From: Bacteroidales bacterium
GTDB lineage: Bacteria > Bacteroidota > Bacteroidia > Bacteroidales > UBA7960
Assembly (NCBI GenBank): GCA_007129255.1
Contig: SKVW01000029.1
Coordinates: forward strand, 1-41,589
Direction: 5' to 3'
DNA: 41,589 bases
The notes under the pieces were generated by a model. The model was not told where the DNA came from. It did no database searches and saw nothing but the letters and a program-made list of their open reading frames with translations. A program made the translations under genes and the position numbers. Below, piece after piece: positions 15,903 through 24,173 of the stretch (position 1 is the first letter of the stretch; each line of letters opens with the position of its first letter).

Positions 15903-17531
15903 TCAAAAAATACGTGAAGCGGTAAACCCTTTAAAATGAACGAACAATCGTTGCCCCGGCTGAAAATCGTTTTTCCTGAAGGTAAGGGCTTCATGCTGAT
16001 CGGCCCTCACAACGTAGTATTGCTCAACTTCCCCCTCGTTATTTTGAATCTGGTAAAACACGTAAAGATCGTATGGGTCATCCAAAGGGAAGGTGATCAC
16101 ATTCTGCCGGATGATCACGCTGATATTGGTGTCATTATCAACAAAATCAAATGTAGGACCGGGAAAAACGGGTTCATCTGAAATAAAATTACCTGCCCGG
16201 GGTGTTCCGTATCCATGGGCAAAATCAAAATAAGGATAAAGTCGGGCACTTCTCTCCAGGGCATTAAACAGTTGCATGCTGGTCCATTCCGGGTACATTT
16301 GCAAAAGACAGGCGGCAAAACCGGCAACCAAGGGGCTGGCAAAGGAGGTACCTTTGGGTGTTGAAAACCCTCTTTTATTGGCAGCCACCACCGTGCCAAG
16401 GGCACTTACATTGGGTTTAGGCCGGCCATCGGCCGTTGGCCCCAATGAAGTATAGGGAGCCCGCAAAAGGGAAGGATACTCCAGGGCGCCAACGGCAAGC
16501 ACACTATCGGCATCAGCGGGTGCGGCCACAATGCCCCAGTTTTCCCTGAGTCTTTCATTACCGGCGGCATTGACAACCAGCATTCCTTTCCTGGCCGCAA
16601 TATTGCCTGCCCGGGAAACCAGTGAGGTTTGACCATCCATTTGTTCAGGAAAATAACGGTGATAAATATAGCCAAGCGACGAATTGATGATATCTGCCCC
16701 ATGCTTGTCGGCCCACTCCATGGCCGCCAGCCAGTATTTTTCTTCTGCATAGATCTCACGCAACAATTCTGTTCTTGCCAGCAAAAACTCTGCACCGGTG
16801 GCTAATCCCATGGGGATATTGTCTTTCATCCCCCCTATTGCCGACATTACCATGGTGCCATGAACATTGGCCCTGAAAACATCCTTGCGTTGGTTATGGA
16901 AGTCATAAGTGGCAATTATGCGATCGTCGTTAATGATATGCCTGAAAACCGGATGGGTATCCACCGCGGGAAACCCCCCATCGAAAATGGCAATGCGAAC
17001 CCCGCTTCCATCAATTCCCTTTTCAGAAAAAAGCTGCCCTTGCATATGATAAATCTGGGCCCTGAGCAACTCCTGCTGTTCCCCTGATAAGAACAAATTT
17101 TGCTTTTTACCGCAGAGGTTTTCAGCCGGATAAAAACCCCCTCTTACCGGTTGGACTTTTTTAACAAAATTAAGTTCCTCCAGGGCATTCACCTGCAGGG
17201 GGGTTGCATAAACATGCACGGCATTGAACCAGCGCAAAACCACATCCGCAGTATCCACATAATTTGTAATGGCCTCAAGATAATCCTTTCTTACAGGGAA
17301 ATTCAAGGGGTCGAAAAGGGATTGTCCATGCCGGATGCGGCGTTCAATGGCCTTAGGATCGAAGTAAGCCCATGGGTTAAAATCCACTCCATCTTTATCA
17401 GTAAAGAACACCCAGTAATTGTTGTCCGGTATTTTATCAGCCCTTTCACTTGCCTGGATTATTGCTGAAAACATCAGAAAAATAGAAATAACAAAAAAAA
17501 CCGGGATTGGCTTATTAAGCTGTTTTTTCAT
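15903..17531 (-). CDS. Secreted S8 (subtilisin-like) serine protease
   Basis: A 542-residue preproenzyme. A signal peptide covers residues 1-28, and a prodomain-like region runs to about 170. The subtilase domain has catalytic Asp184 (RIAIFDGGFP, with DGG instead of the usual DTG or DSG), His224 (NVHGTMV), oxyanion Asn325 (NAAGN) and Ser396 (GTSFASPLVAG). All are present, so it should be active after export. The roughly 100 residues after the catalytic domain are beta-rich and may be an accessory domain. The C-terminus does not look like a type IX sorting domain to me, despite the nearby porQ. It lies 12 bp downstream of ispH and 6 bp upstream of the next gene, so it is within an operon. Confidence 0.92.
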   Translation of the reverse strand: MKKQLNKPIPVFFVISIFLMFSAIIQASERADKIPDNNYWVFFTDKDGVDFNPWAYFDPKAIERRIRHGQSLFDPLNFPVRKDYLEAITNYVDTADVVLRWFNAVHVYATPLQVNALEELNFVKKVQPVRGGFYPAENLCGKKQNLFLSGEQQELLRAQIYHMQGQLFSEKGIDGSGVRIAIFDGGFPAVDTHPVFRHIINDDRIIATYDFHNQRKDVFRANVHGTMVMSAIGGMKDNIPMGLATGAEFLLARTELLREIYAEEKYWLAAMEWADKHGADIINSSLGYIYHRYFPEQMDGQTSLVSRAGNIAARKGMLVVNAAGNERLRENWGIVAAPADADSVLAVGALEYPSLLRAPYTSLGPTADGRPKPNVSALGTVVAANKRGFSTPKGTSFASPLVAGFAACLLQMYPEWTSMQLFNALERSARLYPYFDFAHGYGTPRAGNFISDEPVFPGPTFDFVDNDTNISVIIRQNVITFPLDDPYDLYVFYQIQNNEGEVEQYYVVRADQHEALTFRKNDFQPGQRLFVHFKGFTASRIF

Positions 17532-17543
17532 GACCGATTAGCG

Positions 17544-18425
17544 CTAGTTGGTAAAGCCTTGTATTTTTTTAGCAACGCTTTCCATGAGCCATCCCGGGGT
17601 AGATGTTGCCCCGCAAATGCCTACATGGTTGCCGGCATTAAACCAGGAAGCGTCCACCTCATCAGCATGTGTAACAAAATATGAGCGGGGATTCACTTGT
17701 TTGCACACCTGGAAAAGGTAGCGGCCGTTACTGCTATTTTTACCGCTTACAAATACCACCACATCCTTTTTTCCGGCAAACTTTTTTAACCGGGGCTCAC
17801 GGTTACTCACTTGCCTGCAAATGGTGTCATGAGCGGTAAAATTGTGTTTCCCGCTACATCCTTTTTGGTTTATGCGATGATGTATTTCATTTACCAGCTC
17901 CTGAAATCCTTTAACATCCTGTGTGGTTTGGCAAAAAAGCATAATGGGTTTTGTAAAATCAATTTTCTCAAGATCTTTCAGGTCATTGCCAATCACAATG
18001 GCATTGGAGGGGATCTGCCCCTTGAGGCCTTCCACTTCGGCATGTCCCTTTTTGCCGTAAATAACCAACTGCCCCTCCTTTTCAGCTATTTCTGAAAAAC
18101 TTTCGCGGATGCGTTTTTGCAGCTTTAAAACCACCGGACAGGTGGCATCAATAAGCTGAATATTGTTTTCAAAGGCAATGCGGTAGGTTTCGGGGGGCTC
18201 CCCGTGGGTGCGGATTAAAACTTTGGTGTTTTTTAACTGCCGGAAAGTTTGGTGGTCAATCACCTCCAGGCCCTTTTCATGCAACCTTTCCACTTCTTTT
18301 TCGTTGTGAACGATTTCACCCAGGCAAAAAAGGCTGTCCGACTTTTTCAGTTCCTCTTCTGCCACATGTAGGGCGTTGCGCACGCCAAAACAAAAACCAG
18401 TGTATGGATCAATTTCAACCTTCAT
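17544..18425 (-). CDS. ispH: 4-hydroxy-3-methylbut-2-enyl diphosphate reductase
   Basis: A 293-residue iron-sulfur enzyme that carries out the last step of the MEP pathway, making isopentenyl and dimethylallyl diphosphate. The three cluster cysteines are at 12 (GFCFGV), 96 (DATCPVV) and 203 (TICRQ), matching the canonical spacing. Substrate-binding histidines are in GEIVHN, RTHGEPP and GKKGHAEVEG, and the catalytic E131 of the latter motif is present. The C-terminus has CGATSTPGWLME. Its ATG overlaps the porQ stop (TAATG), so expression is tied to porQ. Its product also supplies the dimethylallyl donor used by MiaA, encoded at 5773-6681. Confidence 0.97.
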   Translation of the reverse strand: MKVEIDPYTGFCFGVRNALHVAEEELKKSDSLFCLGEIVHNEKEVERLHEKGLEVIDHQTFRQLKNTKVLIRTHGEPPETYRIAFENNIQLIDATCPVVLKLQKRIRESFSEIAEKEGQLVIYGKKGHAEVEGLKGQIPSNAIVIGNDLKDLEKIDFTKPIMLFCQTTQDVKGFQELVNEIHHRINQKGCSGKHNFTAHDTICRQVSNREPRLKKFAGKKDVVVFVSGKNSSNGRYLFQVCKQVNPRSYFVTHADEVDASWFNAGNHVGICGATSTPGWLMESVAKKIQGFTN

Positions 18426-19519
18426 TACTGAGATTCTCTGATCAGGGGCGTATTGTTTTCGGGGCGATAAAAAAGATCTGACAAGCTGGTGCTTATGGAA
18501 ATATGGTTGGGTGCTCCGGCGAGATGGTAGTTGGAACGGCCGTAATCCAGTTGAAACCTTGATATTCTAACCCCAAAACCCCAGGAAAAGCCTACGGTAG
18601 AGATTTTGGATTCTATTTTCATTTCCTGCCGGCGACGGTAATTATATCCTAAGCGAAAATTAAAATTATCGGTGGGTATGAATTCAACACCGAAAACCAA
18701 ATGTCGCATCAGCTGGTCACTGATATCAGCCATTTTGTCCCGATCGTCATCCTCTTGTGGCGAAAATCCAGAAATCTGCTGGGGTGCTAATTGACCCGAT
18801 TCGTAAGTAAGGTCGAAATTATGGAGGTTGTGGGCAGTGGCCGAAAAGCGGAATGGAGCATTGGCAAGCTCTTTGGAAATCCCAACAACCAAATCAAAAG
18901 GAAGGGGTTCTCTGTTGGCAGTATGATAATAAGTCAATTGCCTTCCCATGTTGCGGGCGGCCAACCCAATGGCAAGCAAACGTTCAGGGTTGCGATAAGC
19001 AACAGACACATCCACAGCAAGGCCGAAAGACTGGTATTCGTGCAAAGTAGAATGGATGGCTTTGATATTGCTGCCAATGGAGAACTGCTCATTGAGCATC
19101 ATCCCCCACCCGATCATAAAGTTATACTCTCCTGCTGTAAATTCGCCGTAGGTTTCACCGGTTTCGTCTGCTTCGGTAAAGCTGCCATAATCAATATATT
19201 GCATGGCCAGGCTAAAGGTCCCGGCATTTTGAAAATCCCTGGCAAGGGATACGGTTCCGTAGTTGATGTCATCAAAGTAATCCACAAAATTCAGGGAAAG
19301 ATGATAGCTCATTTCCTTATTAAGCAAGGCAGGATAGGTAAGGGCCATTCCCAGATCATTATCCAGGTCGGGGATGGCATACCCCCCCAAAGCAGTAATC
19401 CGGGCCGTACCGGGCAAACCCAGAAATTCATAAACCCTTCCGCTTTGGCGCTGCCCAAAGCTGTAGGAGCTTAATTGAAGAACCATGAACAGAAAAAGAA
19501 AAACTGCCGGCTTTTTCAA
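18425..19519 (-). CDS. porQ: Type IX secretion system protein PorQ
   Basis: A 364-residue outer-membrane protein of the PorV/PorQ group, which in type IX secretion attaches and processes cargo at the cell surface together with PorU and PorZ. The signal peptide (KKPAVFLFLFMVLQLSSYSFG) is clear. The mature N-terminus YEFLGLPGTARITALGG is the family hallmark, followed by a barrel-like succession of amphipathic strands ending in ISTSLSDLF. It is the first gene of a packed unit with ispH, the S8 protease and an exported protein. I found no exact TAnnTTTG box upstream; the nearest match is TACTTTAG, at about 19566-19573. Its presence indicates that the organism has type IX secretion. Confidence 0.9.
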   Translation of the reverse strand: MKKPAVFLFLFMVLQLSSYSFGQRQSGRVYEFLGLPGTARITALGGYAIPDLDNDLGMALTYPALLNKEMSYHLSLNFVDYFDDINYGTVSLARDFQNAGTFSLAMQYIDYGSFTEADETGETYGEFTAGEYNFMIGWGMMLNEQFSIGSNIKAIHSTLHEYQSFGLAVDVSVAYRNPERLLAIGLAARNMGRQLTYYHTANREPLPFDLVVGISKELANAPFRFSATAHNLHNFDLTYESGQLAPQQISGFSPQEDDDRDKMADISDQLMRHLVFGVEFIPTDNFNFRLGYNYRRRQEMKIESKISTVGFSWGFGVRISRFQLDYGRSNYHLAGAPNHISISTSLSDLFYRPENNTPLIRESQ

Positions 19520-19650
19520 ATGAAAGAATTTTATAATGATAAAATATAAAGTCTTAACGGGCTAAAGTACATCCTTATTTCAAAATAAACAGGCTTTTTT
19601 CTCAGTTGTTGCCGTAAATTAATGCTTCTGGGTACCGGCCTGCTCTTTTT

Positions 19651-20502
19651 CTATTCTACAATCCCACTGGGATCAATCACTTGCCTGGTACGCACACTTA
19701 ACACCGGTATTGGTGAGCGATTGACCATTTGCTGGGCATAAGGTCCCAGGAAAATGTTGGGCGGGGAGAATTCCTGTTCTGTCATAATACAGATAAGGTC
19801 TGCGTTGATTTCTGTTGCATACTCCAAAGTTGAAGTGGTGATATTTTCACTTACCATTTCTTTGGTAATATATTTGATATCATTGTTAGTTAAATGTTTA
19901 ACTGCCTCCCTGGTATTGGATTCCACTTTTTCTTTGGTATGATGGGTAAGGTTGCTGTAAAGGGATACGACATGTATTTCGGCATTGAAAAGTTTGGCCA
20001 TTTCGGCTGCCACAGGCAGTTTCTGGGTGGTTTCGTATGTGCTGTCAATGGGAAGTACTATTCTGGCGATTCCCTGCTCGGGGTCAAAGCTTTTCCTTAC
20101 GGTCAACACCGGGCATTCGGCATGGGATACAATTTTATAGGCATGGCTGCCGATCCATACTTCTTCGAAGCCCGAAAGGCCATGGGCCCCGGTAATGATC
20201 ATCCAGGCATCGGAATACCTGGCCTGATTGGTAATCTCTTGGTAAACACGGCCTTCCCGGATTTTGGTTTCTATTTCGCCCTTGAATCCCGCTGCATTTT
20301 TTTCTATCAGTTCAGTAAAACCAGCTTCGATTTTCTTGCCGGCTTTTTCTTTTTCCAACGGTTCCTTACTTTCAAAATCTTTGTCTTTAACAACATGAAC
20401 CAAAATAAGGGAGGCCTCTATCTTGTCGGCAATATTTACGGCATATTGCAAAGCCACCGCAGAGGTTTTAGAAAAATCCGTTCCTACAATGATCTTCTTC
20501 AT
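19651..20502 (-). CDS. Tandem-domain universal stress protein
   Basis: A 283-residue protein with two UspA domains in series (about 1-138 and 146-275). The first domain keeps the ATP-binding pattern GAHGLSGFEEVWIGSHAYKIV (about 105-126), then ECPVLTV. The second ends in SPIPVLSVRTRQ but lacks an obvious full nucleotide-binding loop, so only one site may bind ATP. Such proteins are cytoplasmic and associated with starvation or redox stress. It is a single-gene unit: a TAGGTTTG box lies 38 nt upstream, with GTTG 20 nt further up as a weak -33 element. The coaE gene ends 131 bp upstream of its ATG. Confidence 0.92.
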   Translation of the reverse strand: MKKIIVGTDFSKTSAVALQYAVNIADKIEASLILVHVVKDKDFESKEPLEKEKAGKKIEAGFTELIEKNAAGFKGEIETKIREGRVYQEITNQARYSDAWMIITGAHGLSGFEEVWIGSHAYKIVSHAECPVLTVRKSFDPEQGIARIVLPIDSTYETTQKLPVAAEMAKLFNAEIHVVSLYSNLTHHTKEKVESNTREAVKHLTNNDIKYITKEMVSENITTSTLEYATEINADLICIMTEQEFSPPNIFLGPYAQQMVNRSPIPVLSVRTRQVIDPSGIVE

Positions 20503-20540
20503 AATGCTTATTTTTTGGAAAATTAAAAACCTATTTAATT

Positions 20541-20548
20541 CAAACCTA
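20541..20548 (-). promoter_or_regulatory. Predicted -7 box TAGGTTTG for the universal stress protein gene
   Basis: Exact TAnnTTTG match on the minus strand, 38 nt before the ATG; GTTG 20 nt upstream (20569-20572) is a reasonable -33 element. Confidence 0.45.
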
Positions 20549-20632
20549 ATGGAATTTTGTCAGAAAAGCAACCCACAGGCAGAAAGATTTGGAGTGGTAA
20601 GTACCATATTTTCAATCCGGATTAACCTGATC

Positions 20633-21229
20633 TTACTTTGCAGATGAAAGATTTTTAAGTTGGTCATGAATCTCCAGAACCCGGGGCAAAACCATATGGG
20701 GATCGTGGTTGTAAATAACAAAGTCAGCGCGTTGTACTTTTTCTTCCTGGGCCAATTGGTTATCCATTCTTTTTATTACTTCGTTCTCACTAACCCCGTC
20801 CCTGTTACAAACCCTTTGGATCCTTTCCTTACGGGGAGCCGCCACAACGATAATGGCATCAAAAAAACGATAATGGCCGCTTTCAAAAAGAATGGCTGCT
20901 TCCTGCAGGGTATAATTGCAGCCTGATTGCATGGCATGCCATTTCTCAAAATCTTCCCTGACCCTGGGATGAATAATGGCGTTGAGTTTTTTTAATGCTT
21001 CAGGAGATTCAAAAACAATGGATGCCAATTTTTTTCGATCGATTTGGCGGGAGGGGGTTAAAACTTCCTGCCCAAAAGCTGCTGCCACTTCCCGGATTAC
21101 TTCTGTTTTTTCCAGAAAAAATTTTCCCCGCTCATCAGCATGGTACACGGGTACGTCCAGTAATTCAAAAACCTTGCAAACGGTTGTTTTTCCGCTACCA
21201 ATGTTCCCGGTAAGACCAACTTTAAGCAT
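20633..21229 (-). CDS. coaE: Dephospho-CoA kinase
   Basis: A 198-residue P-loop kinase that phosphorylates the 3' hydroxyl of dephospho-CoA in the last step of CoA synthesis. The Walker A motif GLTGNIGSGKTT is at residues 5-16, the substrate segment DVPVYHADERGK follows, and LNAIIHPRVREDFEKW and ILFESGHYRFFDAIIVVAAP complete the signature. Length is normal. It follows the ybbR gene by 26 bp on the same strand, in the common Bacteroidota order nusB-yajC-ybbR-coaE. Confidence 0.96.
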   Translation of the reverse strand: MLKVGLTGNIGSGKTTVCKVFELLDVPVYHADERGKFFLEKTEVIREVAAAFGQEVLTPSRQIDRKKLASIVFESPEALKKLNAIIHPRVREDFEKWHAMQSGCNYTLQEAAILFESGHYRFFDAIIVVAAPRKERIQRVCNRDGVSENEVIKRMDNQLAQEEKVQRADFVIYNHDPHMVLPRVLEIHDQLKNLSSAK

Positions 21230-21255
21230 GGGTCGTTAAAATAAAATCCAATTTG

Positions 21256-22299
21256 CTATTGCAGGATAATGTACTCTACAGAGCGGGGCCGGATGGTTTG
21301 AATTCTCACCATACCAGGGTATTCCACAAGTTCTACTTCCAGGCGTCCCCCGACACGATGATCCTTCGGCGGGCATTGGACCACCGCCCTGAACATTTCC
21401 GGATCCACATGATGGTAATCCTTAAGTGAAACCACATAAACTACCCTCACTTCAGAAGGAAATAACCGAATGCTTTCAACCTCAAAATCATTGTTTATTT
21501 CCGGGCATTCTATTTCAACCGATATTTCAGCTGAACCTTCGGTATATTCCTCAACGGGAACCTTAACTTCAACCTCTCTTACTGAAATTTCAACAGGGGG
21601 AAAATTGGCAGGGATATAAACCGGAACGGCCTTAATTGTTGTTTCACTTAAATTTTGCAGGTTTAACTTTTTGGTGTTCAGGTGCGTTAATGTATCCAGC
21701 AAGGACTCAGGGCCCCTTATTTCGAGGCTGTCGGGCTCTACCTGGATTTCGCCATAAAGGTCAAAACGTTTTTCAAAACTGATGGTTGCATTCAGTTCCA
21801 CAGGCAGTTTTCTTTTTTTTGCGGGTTCTAACTTTACAAAAACAGTATCGGGCCTGATGTTCATTACATTTTGCCCGGCATCAAAATGCCTGGTCAAACG
21901 CGCAGACAGATCCTGTCGCGTCAGGTAATGAAAGTTATGTCCAAAGCGCTGTATTCCGGGCAGGTCGGTAGCTTCAATCCTTAGAGTATCCCGGGGGCCA
22001 AACAAGCGCATCATTACCAGGCGGGCGCCGGTGGCCTGCAGGTTAAAAAAAACAACAGAATCGCTTTGGGCAGTAATGATAAATTCATCACCGGCATAAT
22101 CCAGAAGAAGGGGCTGGTTAAAAGGGGCCTGGCTATCCCTGGACAATTGGGTAAAAAGCCAAAAAAGGGCACTGAGCAGAAGACATAGAAGAAAGATATA
22201 GGTATTTCGTTTCTTTGCAGGGTCCCTCGGCAAAGACAGGTTTAACTTTTTCCAGGCTTCCTTTAAATTCATGCTACAATTAAAAAAAGGTTGCTTCAT
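21256..22299 (-). CDS. ybbR: YbbR-domain membrane protein
   Basis: A 347-residue protein with a short cytoplasmic N-terminus, one membrane helix (about residues 30-46, IFLLCLLLSALFWLFTQ) and a large exported part built of YbbR-like repeats, recognisable from strand-rich segments such as PVELNATISFEKRFDLYG, PDSLEIRGPESLLDTL, and VEVKVPVEEYTEG. In Firmicutes a YbbR protein (CdaR) modulates the c-di-AMP synthase CdaA. A cdaA gene lies at 4075-4908 in this window, so a functional link is possible but inferred. The first ATG is at 22299; an internal ATG at 22272 (MNLKEAWKKLNL) is an equally good start. A clear ribosome-binding site is absent from both. Confidence 0.88.
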   Translation of the reverse strand: MKQPFFNCSMNLKEAWKKLNLSLPRDPAKKRNTYIFLLCLLLSALFWLFTQLSRDSQAPFNQPLLLDYAGDEFIITAQSDSVVFFNLQATGARLVMMRLFGPRDTLRIEATDLPGIQRFGHNFHYLTRQDLSARLTRHFDAGQNVMNIRPDTVFVKLEPAKKRKLPVELNATISFEKRFDLYGEIQVEPDSLEIRGPESLLDTLTHLNTKKLNLQNLSETTIKAVPVYIPANFPPVEISVREVEVKVPVEEYTEGSAEISVEIECPEINNDFEVESIRLFPSEVRVVYVVSLKDYHHVDPEMFRAVVQCPPKDHRVGGRLEVELVEYPGMVRIQTIRPRSVEYIILQ

Positions 22300-22373
22300 G
22301 AAGATTTCTTTCAGTTAAGCTTTTTGCCACCGAAAAGTTACTTCACAAAACAACCCCTTATGCAAAAACGGCT

Positions 22374-22706
22374 TTATCGCTTATCACCCAGGTTTTCTGA
22401 AGCACCATCCATGGCTGCCGCTGATTTTTCAATCTTCAGGCGGTTTTGTCCTTCCACCTCAATGGTGAAAGTCCGGTCCTGTACCTCCACAATTTTTCCA
22501 TGAATACCGCCGATGGTAATGATCTTATCACCTTTCTGAAGGCTTTCACGATATTTACGAAGATCTTTTTGTTTTTTCATCTGCGGACGGATGAAAAACA
22601 TATAAAAGACAAGGATGATCAAAATAAGTGGTAAGAAGCTTACCAAAGGGTTTCCTCCCTCCCCATCCTGAGGTGCCATCAAAATAATGCTGCTAATTAA
22701 ATCCAT
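22374..22706 (-). CDS. yajC: Sec translocase accessory subunit YajC
   Basis: A 110-residue small membrane protein that associates with SecDF and SecYEG. It has one N-terminal helix (FLPLILIILVFYMFFIRPQM) followed by the family motif QMKKQKDLRKYRESLQKGDK and then the small cytoplasmic domain IITIGGIHGKIVEVQDRTFT. Length and motifs are typical. It lies between nusB (159 bp upstream) and ybbR (74 bp downstream). A TAACTTTG box 124 nt upstream suggests its own promoter and a long leader that includes a 15-nt dyad at 22722-22736 (7-base arms, one-base spacer). Confidence 0.95.
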   Translation of the reverse strand: MDLISSIILMAPQDGEGGNPLVSFLPLILIILVFYMFFIRPQMKKQKDLRKYRESLQKGDKIITIGGIHGKIVEVQDRTFTIEVEGQNRLKIEKSAAAMDGASENLGDKR

Positions 22707-22721
22707 TGTTTAAAGGTTTTT

Positions 22722-22736
22722 TTGATTATCAAAAGT
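22722..22736. repeat. 15-nt dyad in the yajC leader
   Basis: TTTTGAT and ATCAAAA separated by one base, a perfect 7-base inverted repeat 16 bp upstream of the yajC start codon. It could be an operator, or a leader element that affects translation. AT-rich dyads of this size also arise by chance. Confidence 0.3.
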
Positions 22737-22822
22737 TAATACGGAATATTTAGTAAGTTTAACTTGCACATTGTTGTATCTGGTGCCGTTCTTTTTATAA
22801 CAACGACCATTTAAACAAGCCA

Positions 22823-22834
22823 TTTGCATGCAAA
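22823..22834. promoter_or_regulatory. Perfect palindrome TTTGCATGCAAA on the yajC -7 box
   Basis: A 12-bp perfect palindrome sharing four bases with the predicted minus-strand -7 box TAACTTTG (22831-22838). Its centre lies where transcription would begin. Similar TTGCAT/ATGCAA dyads sit on the parA and guaA boxes. Confidence 0.35.
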
Positions 22835-22838
22835 GTTA
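22831..22838 (-). promoter_or_regulatory. Predicted -7 box TAACTTTG for yajC-ybbR-coaE
   Basis: Exact match to the Bacteroidota -7 element TAnnTTTG, 124 nt before the yajC ATG. No good -33 TTTG is visible at the expected spacing. Confidence 0.4.
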
Positions 22839-22865
22839 GCAAAATCAATCCAAAAATCGGCCGGA

Positions 22866-23798
22866 TCATCCTTTTACGGTTTTATTGATTTTCTTATCCT
22901 GCAAGAATTCGGCTACCAGCTTATCAAGCACCCCATTGATAAAAACCTTGCTTTTGGGTGTGCTGTACATTTTCGACAGTTCAATGTATTCGTTGAGGCT
23001 TACCTTTATCGGAATATTTTGAAATTTCAGGATTTCTGTCAACGCCATTTTCATAATGATTATGTCCATCAGAGCAATGCGCTCAATATCCCAGTTGCGG
23101 GTTTTGGCAGAAATGATTTTGTCAAGTTCCTTTTCGTTCAAAATGGTTTTTTTGAAGAGATTCCTTGCAAAGTCCCGGTCATCTTCCTCCTTGAACAGTT
23201 CCATAAGCTGCAGGCCGCTGCTGCCGTCACCGGTTTCTAAAAGGGTTTTGATTAGCATTTTATTCACCAGTTCCCAGTCATCAAGCCAGTAAATGCTTTT
23301 TTCCTCGTAATAATGGTGAAGCAGTTCAAAGTGCATCAGGTCCTTTTTTATCAGCTTCACTATAAAATCACGGTCAGCTTCAAAAGAAACGAAAGAGGCC
23401 CGGGAATACTCTTTAAAATAATGCTGGGATTTGATGTGCTGCAAGAGTTTTCTTACCAGGTCCTGGTTATTGTTCCAGTTTATGCTTTTCTTCTTGCAAC
23501 GATCATGAAGGTCTTTTGAGGCTGCGATCATTCTCAGGCATTGGTTGTCCTGAAAACGGGTGCTGGGGTTTAAGTCTTCTTCGGTAGGCAGGTGTTTGTT
23601 GCGCTGATCTTCAATAAAGCGTTCTTCCTGCCGCAACAGCTCTTCCAGCAAAGAAAACTGGTAGAGATAGAGGTCGTAAATCTTTTCAATTCCAAAGAGC
23701 AATTCTTTTTCACCGTCAGCCAGATCATCATTCCCCGACTGAAAAAAAGCATAAAGGCTTTGTAAAACCTTTACACGCAAATGCCTTCTGTTTAGCAT
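22866..23798 (-). CDS. nusB: Transcription antitermination factor NusB, long form
   Basis: A 310-residue protein whose C-terminal 140 or so residues are the NusB domain (RDFARNLFKKTILNEKELD, then IERIALMDIIIMKMALTEIL and PIKVSLNEYIELSKMYS). NusB binds boxA RNA with S10 (NusE) and supports rRNA antitermination. The start MLNRRHLRVKVLQSLYAFFQ also resembles the usual NusB N-terminus. The protein is therefore about twice the size of the roughly 140-residue E. coli form, with a long charged helical insert in the middle, which I recall as normal for Bacteroidota. A TACTTTTG box lies 84 nt upstream. Confidence 0.93.
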   Translation of the reverse strand: MLNRRHLRVKVLQSLYAFFQSGNDDLADGEKELLFGIEKIYDLYLYQFSLLEELLRQEERFIEDQRNKHLPTEEDLNPSTRFQDNQCLRMIAASKDLHDRCKKKSINWNNNQDLVRKLLQHIKSQHYFKEYSRASFVSFEADRDFIVKLIKKDLMHFELLHHYYEEKSIYWLDDWELVNKMLIKTLLETGDGSSGLQLMELFKEEDDRDFARNLFKKTILNEKELDKIISAKTRNWDIERIALMDIIIMKMALTEILKFQNIPIKVSLNEYIELSKMYSTPKSKVFINGVLDKLVAEFLQDKKINKTVKG

Positions 23799-23882
23799 AA
23801 AATTCGTGTTCTGTATTGAGTAAGAGCCTGATTATTCCCGGGTCAGCAATAGCTTTTCAGCATTGTTTTGCCAAAAGCACTG

Positions 23883-23890
23883 CAAAAGTA
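23883..23890 (-). promoter_or_regulatory. Predicted -7 box TACTTTTG for nusB
   Basis: Exact TAnnTTTG match followed by CA, 84 nt before the nusB ATG. No clear -33 element. Confidence 0.38.
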
Positions 23891-24043
23891 ATGGTTTTTT
23901 CCGGGTATCCATGGTTAAATTTTTATAAGGCAGATTGCTCGATTAAATATAAAAGTTTTGGTGTCATTTGTTTGTGTCGCAGTATCATATTTCTACTTTT
24001 CACATTTAACAGGTTTAAATTTTTATAATTGATCCTCATTTAT

Positions 24044-24051
24044 TATATTTG
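24044..24051 (+). promoter_or_regulatory. Predicted -7 box TATATTTG for the PUR-family gene
   Basis: Exact TAnnTTTG match, 122 nt before the ATG at 24174. TTTT at 24021-24024, 19 nt upstream, is a near match to the -33 TTTG element. Confidence 0.45.
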
Positions 24052-24173
24052 TTTAAGCATCAGATTATGGCAATATTTTTGATACCAAGGTGTTGTATTA
24101 TTAGTTCAGCTAAATACTAATTTTCAGGTTTTAACGATTAACAAAAATAAAAACAAAGAAAGAGGAAAGTATT

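Larger units (their letters stand above)
23799..24173. other. AT-rich intergenic region between divergent nusB and the PUR-family gene
   Basis: 375 bp without a convincing gene. It holds the nusB promoter box (23883-23890, minus) and the PUR-gene box (24044-24051, plus). TTAAATTTTTATAA occurs twice, at 23915-23928 and 24015-24028, exactly 100 bp apart. A purine-rich stretch AAAGAAAGAGGAAAG just before 24174 may help ribosome binding. A 70-codon open frame at 23816-24028 has no family resemblance and overlaps the control region. Confidence 0.5.

Noticed and set aside
17450-17531. Type IX secretion cargo status for the S8 protease
   Set aside because: The N-terminal signal peptide here fits any exported protein, and the C-terminus (at 15903 onward on the minus strand) ends FKGFTASRIF without the conserved motifs I would expect of a sorting domain.
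18791-19474. 227-codon open frame on the plus strand opposite porQ
   Set aside because: It lies wholly antisense to porQ, which has a signal peptide and family motifs; the antisense translation shows no recognisable domain.
23816-24028. 70-codon open frame in the nusB/PUR intergenic region
   Set aside because: No homology that I recognise, no ribosome-binding site, and it runs across the predicted nusB promoter and leader.
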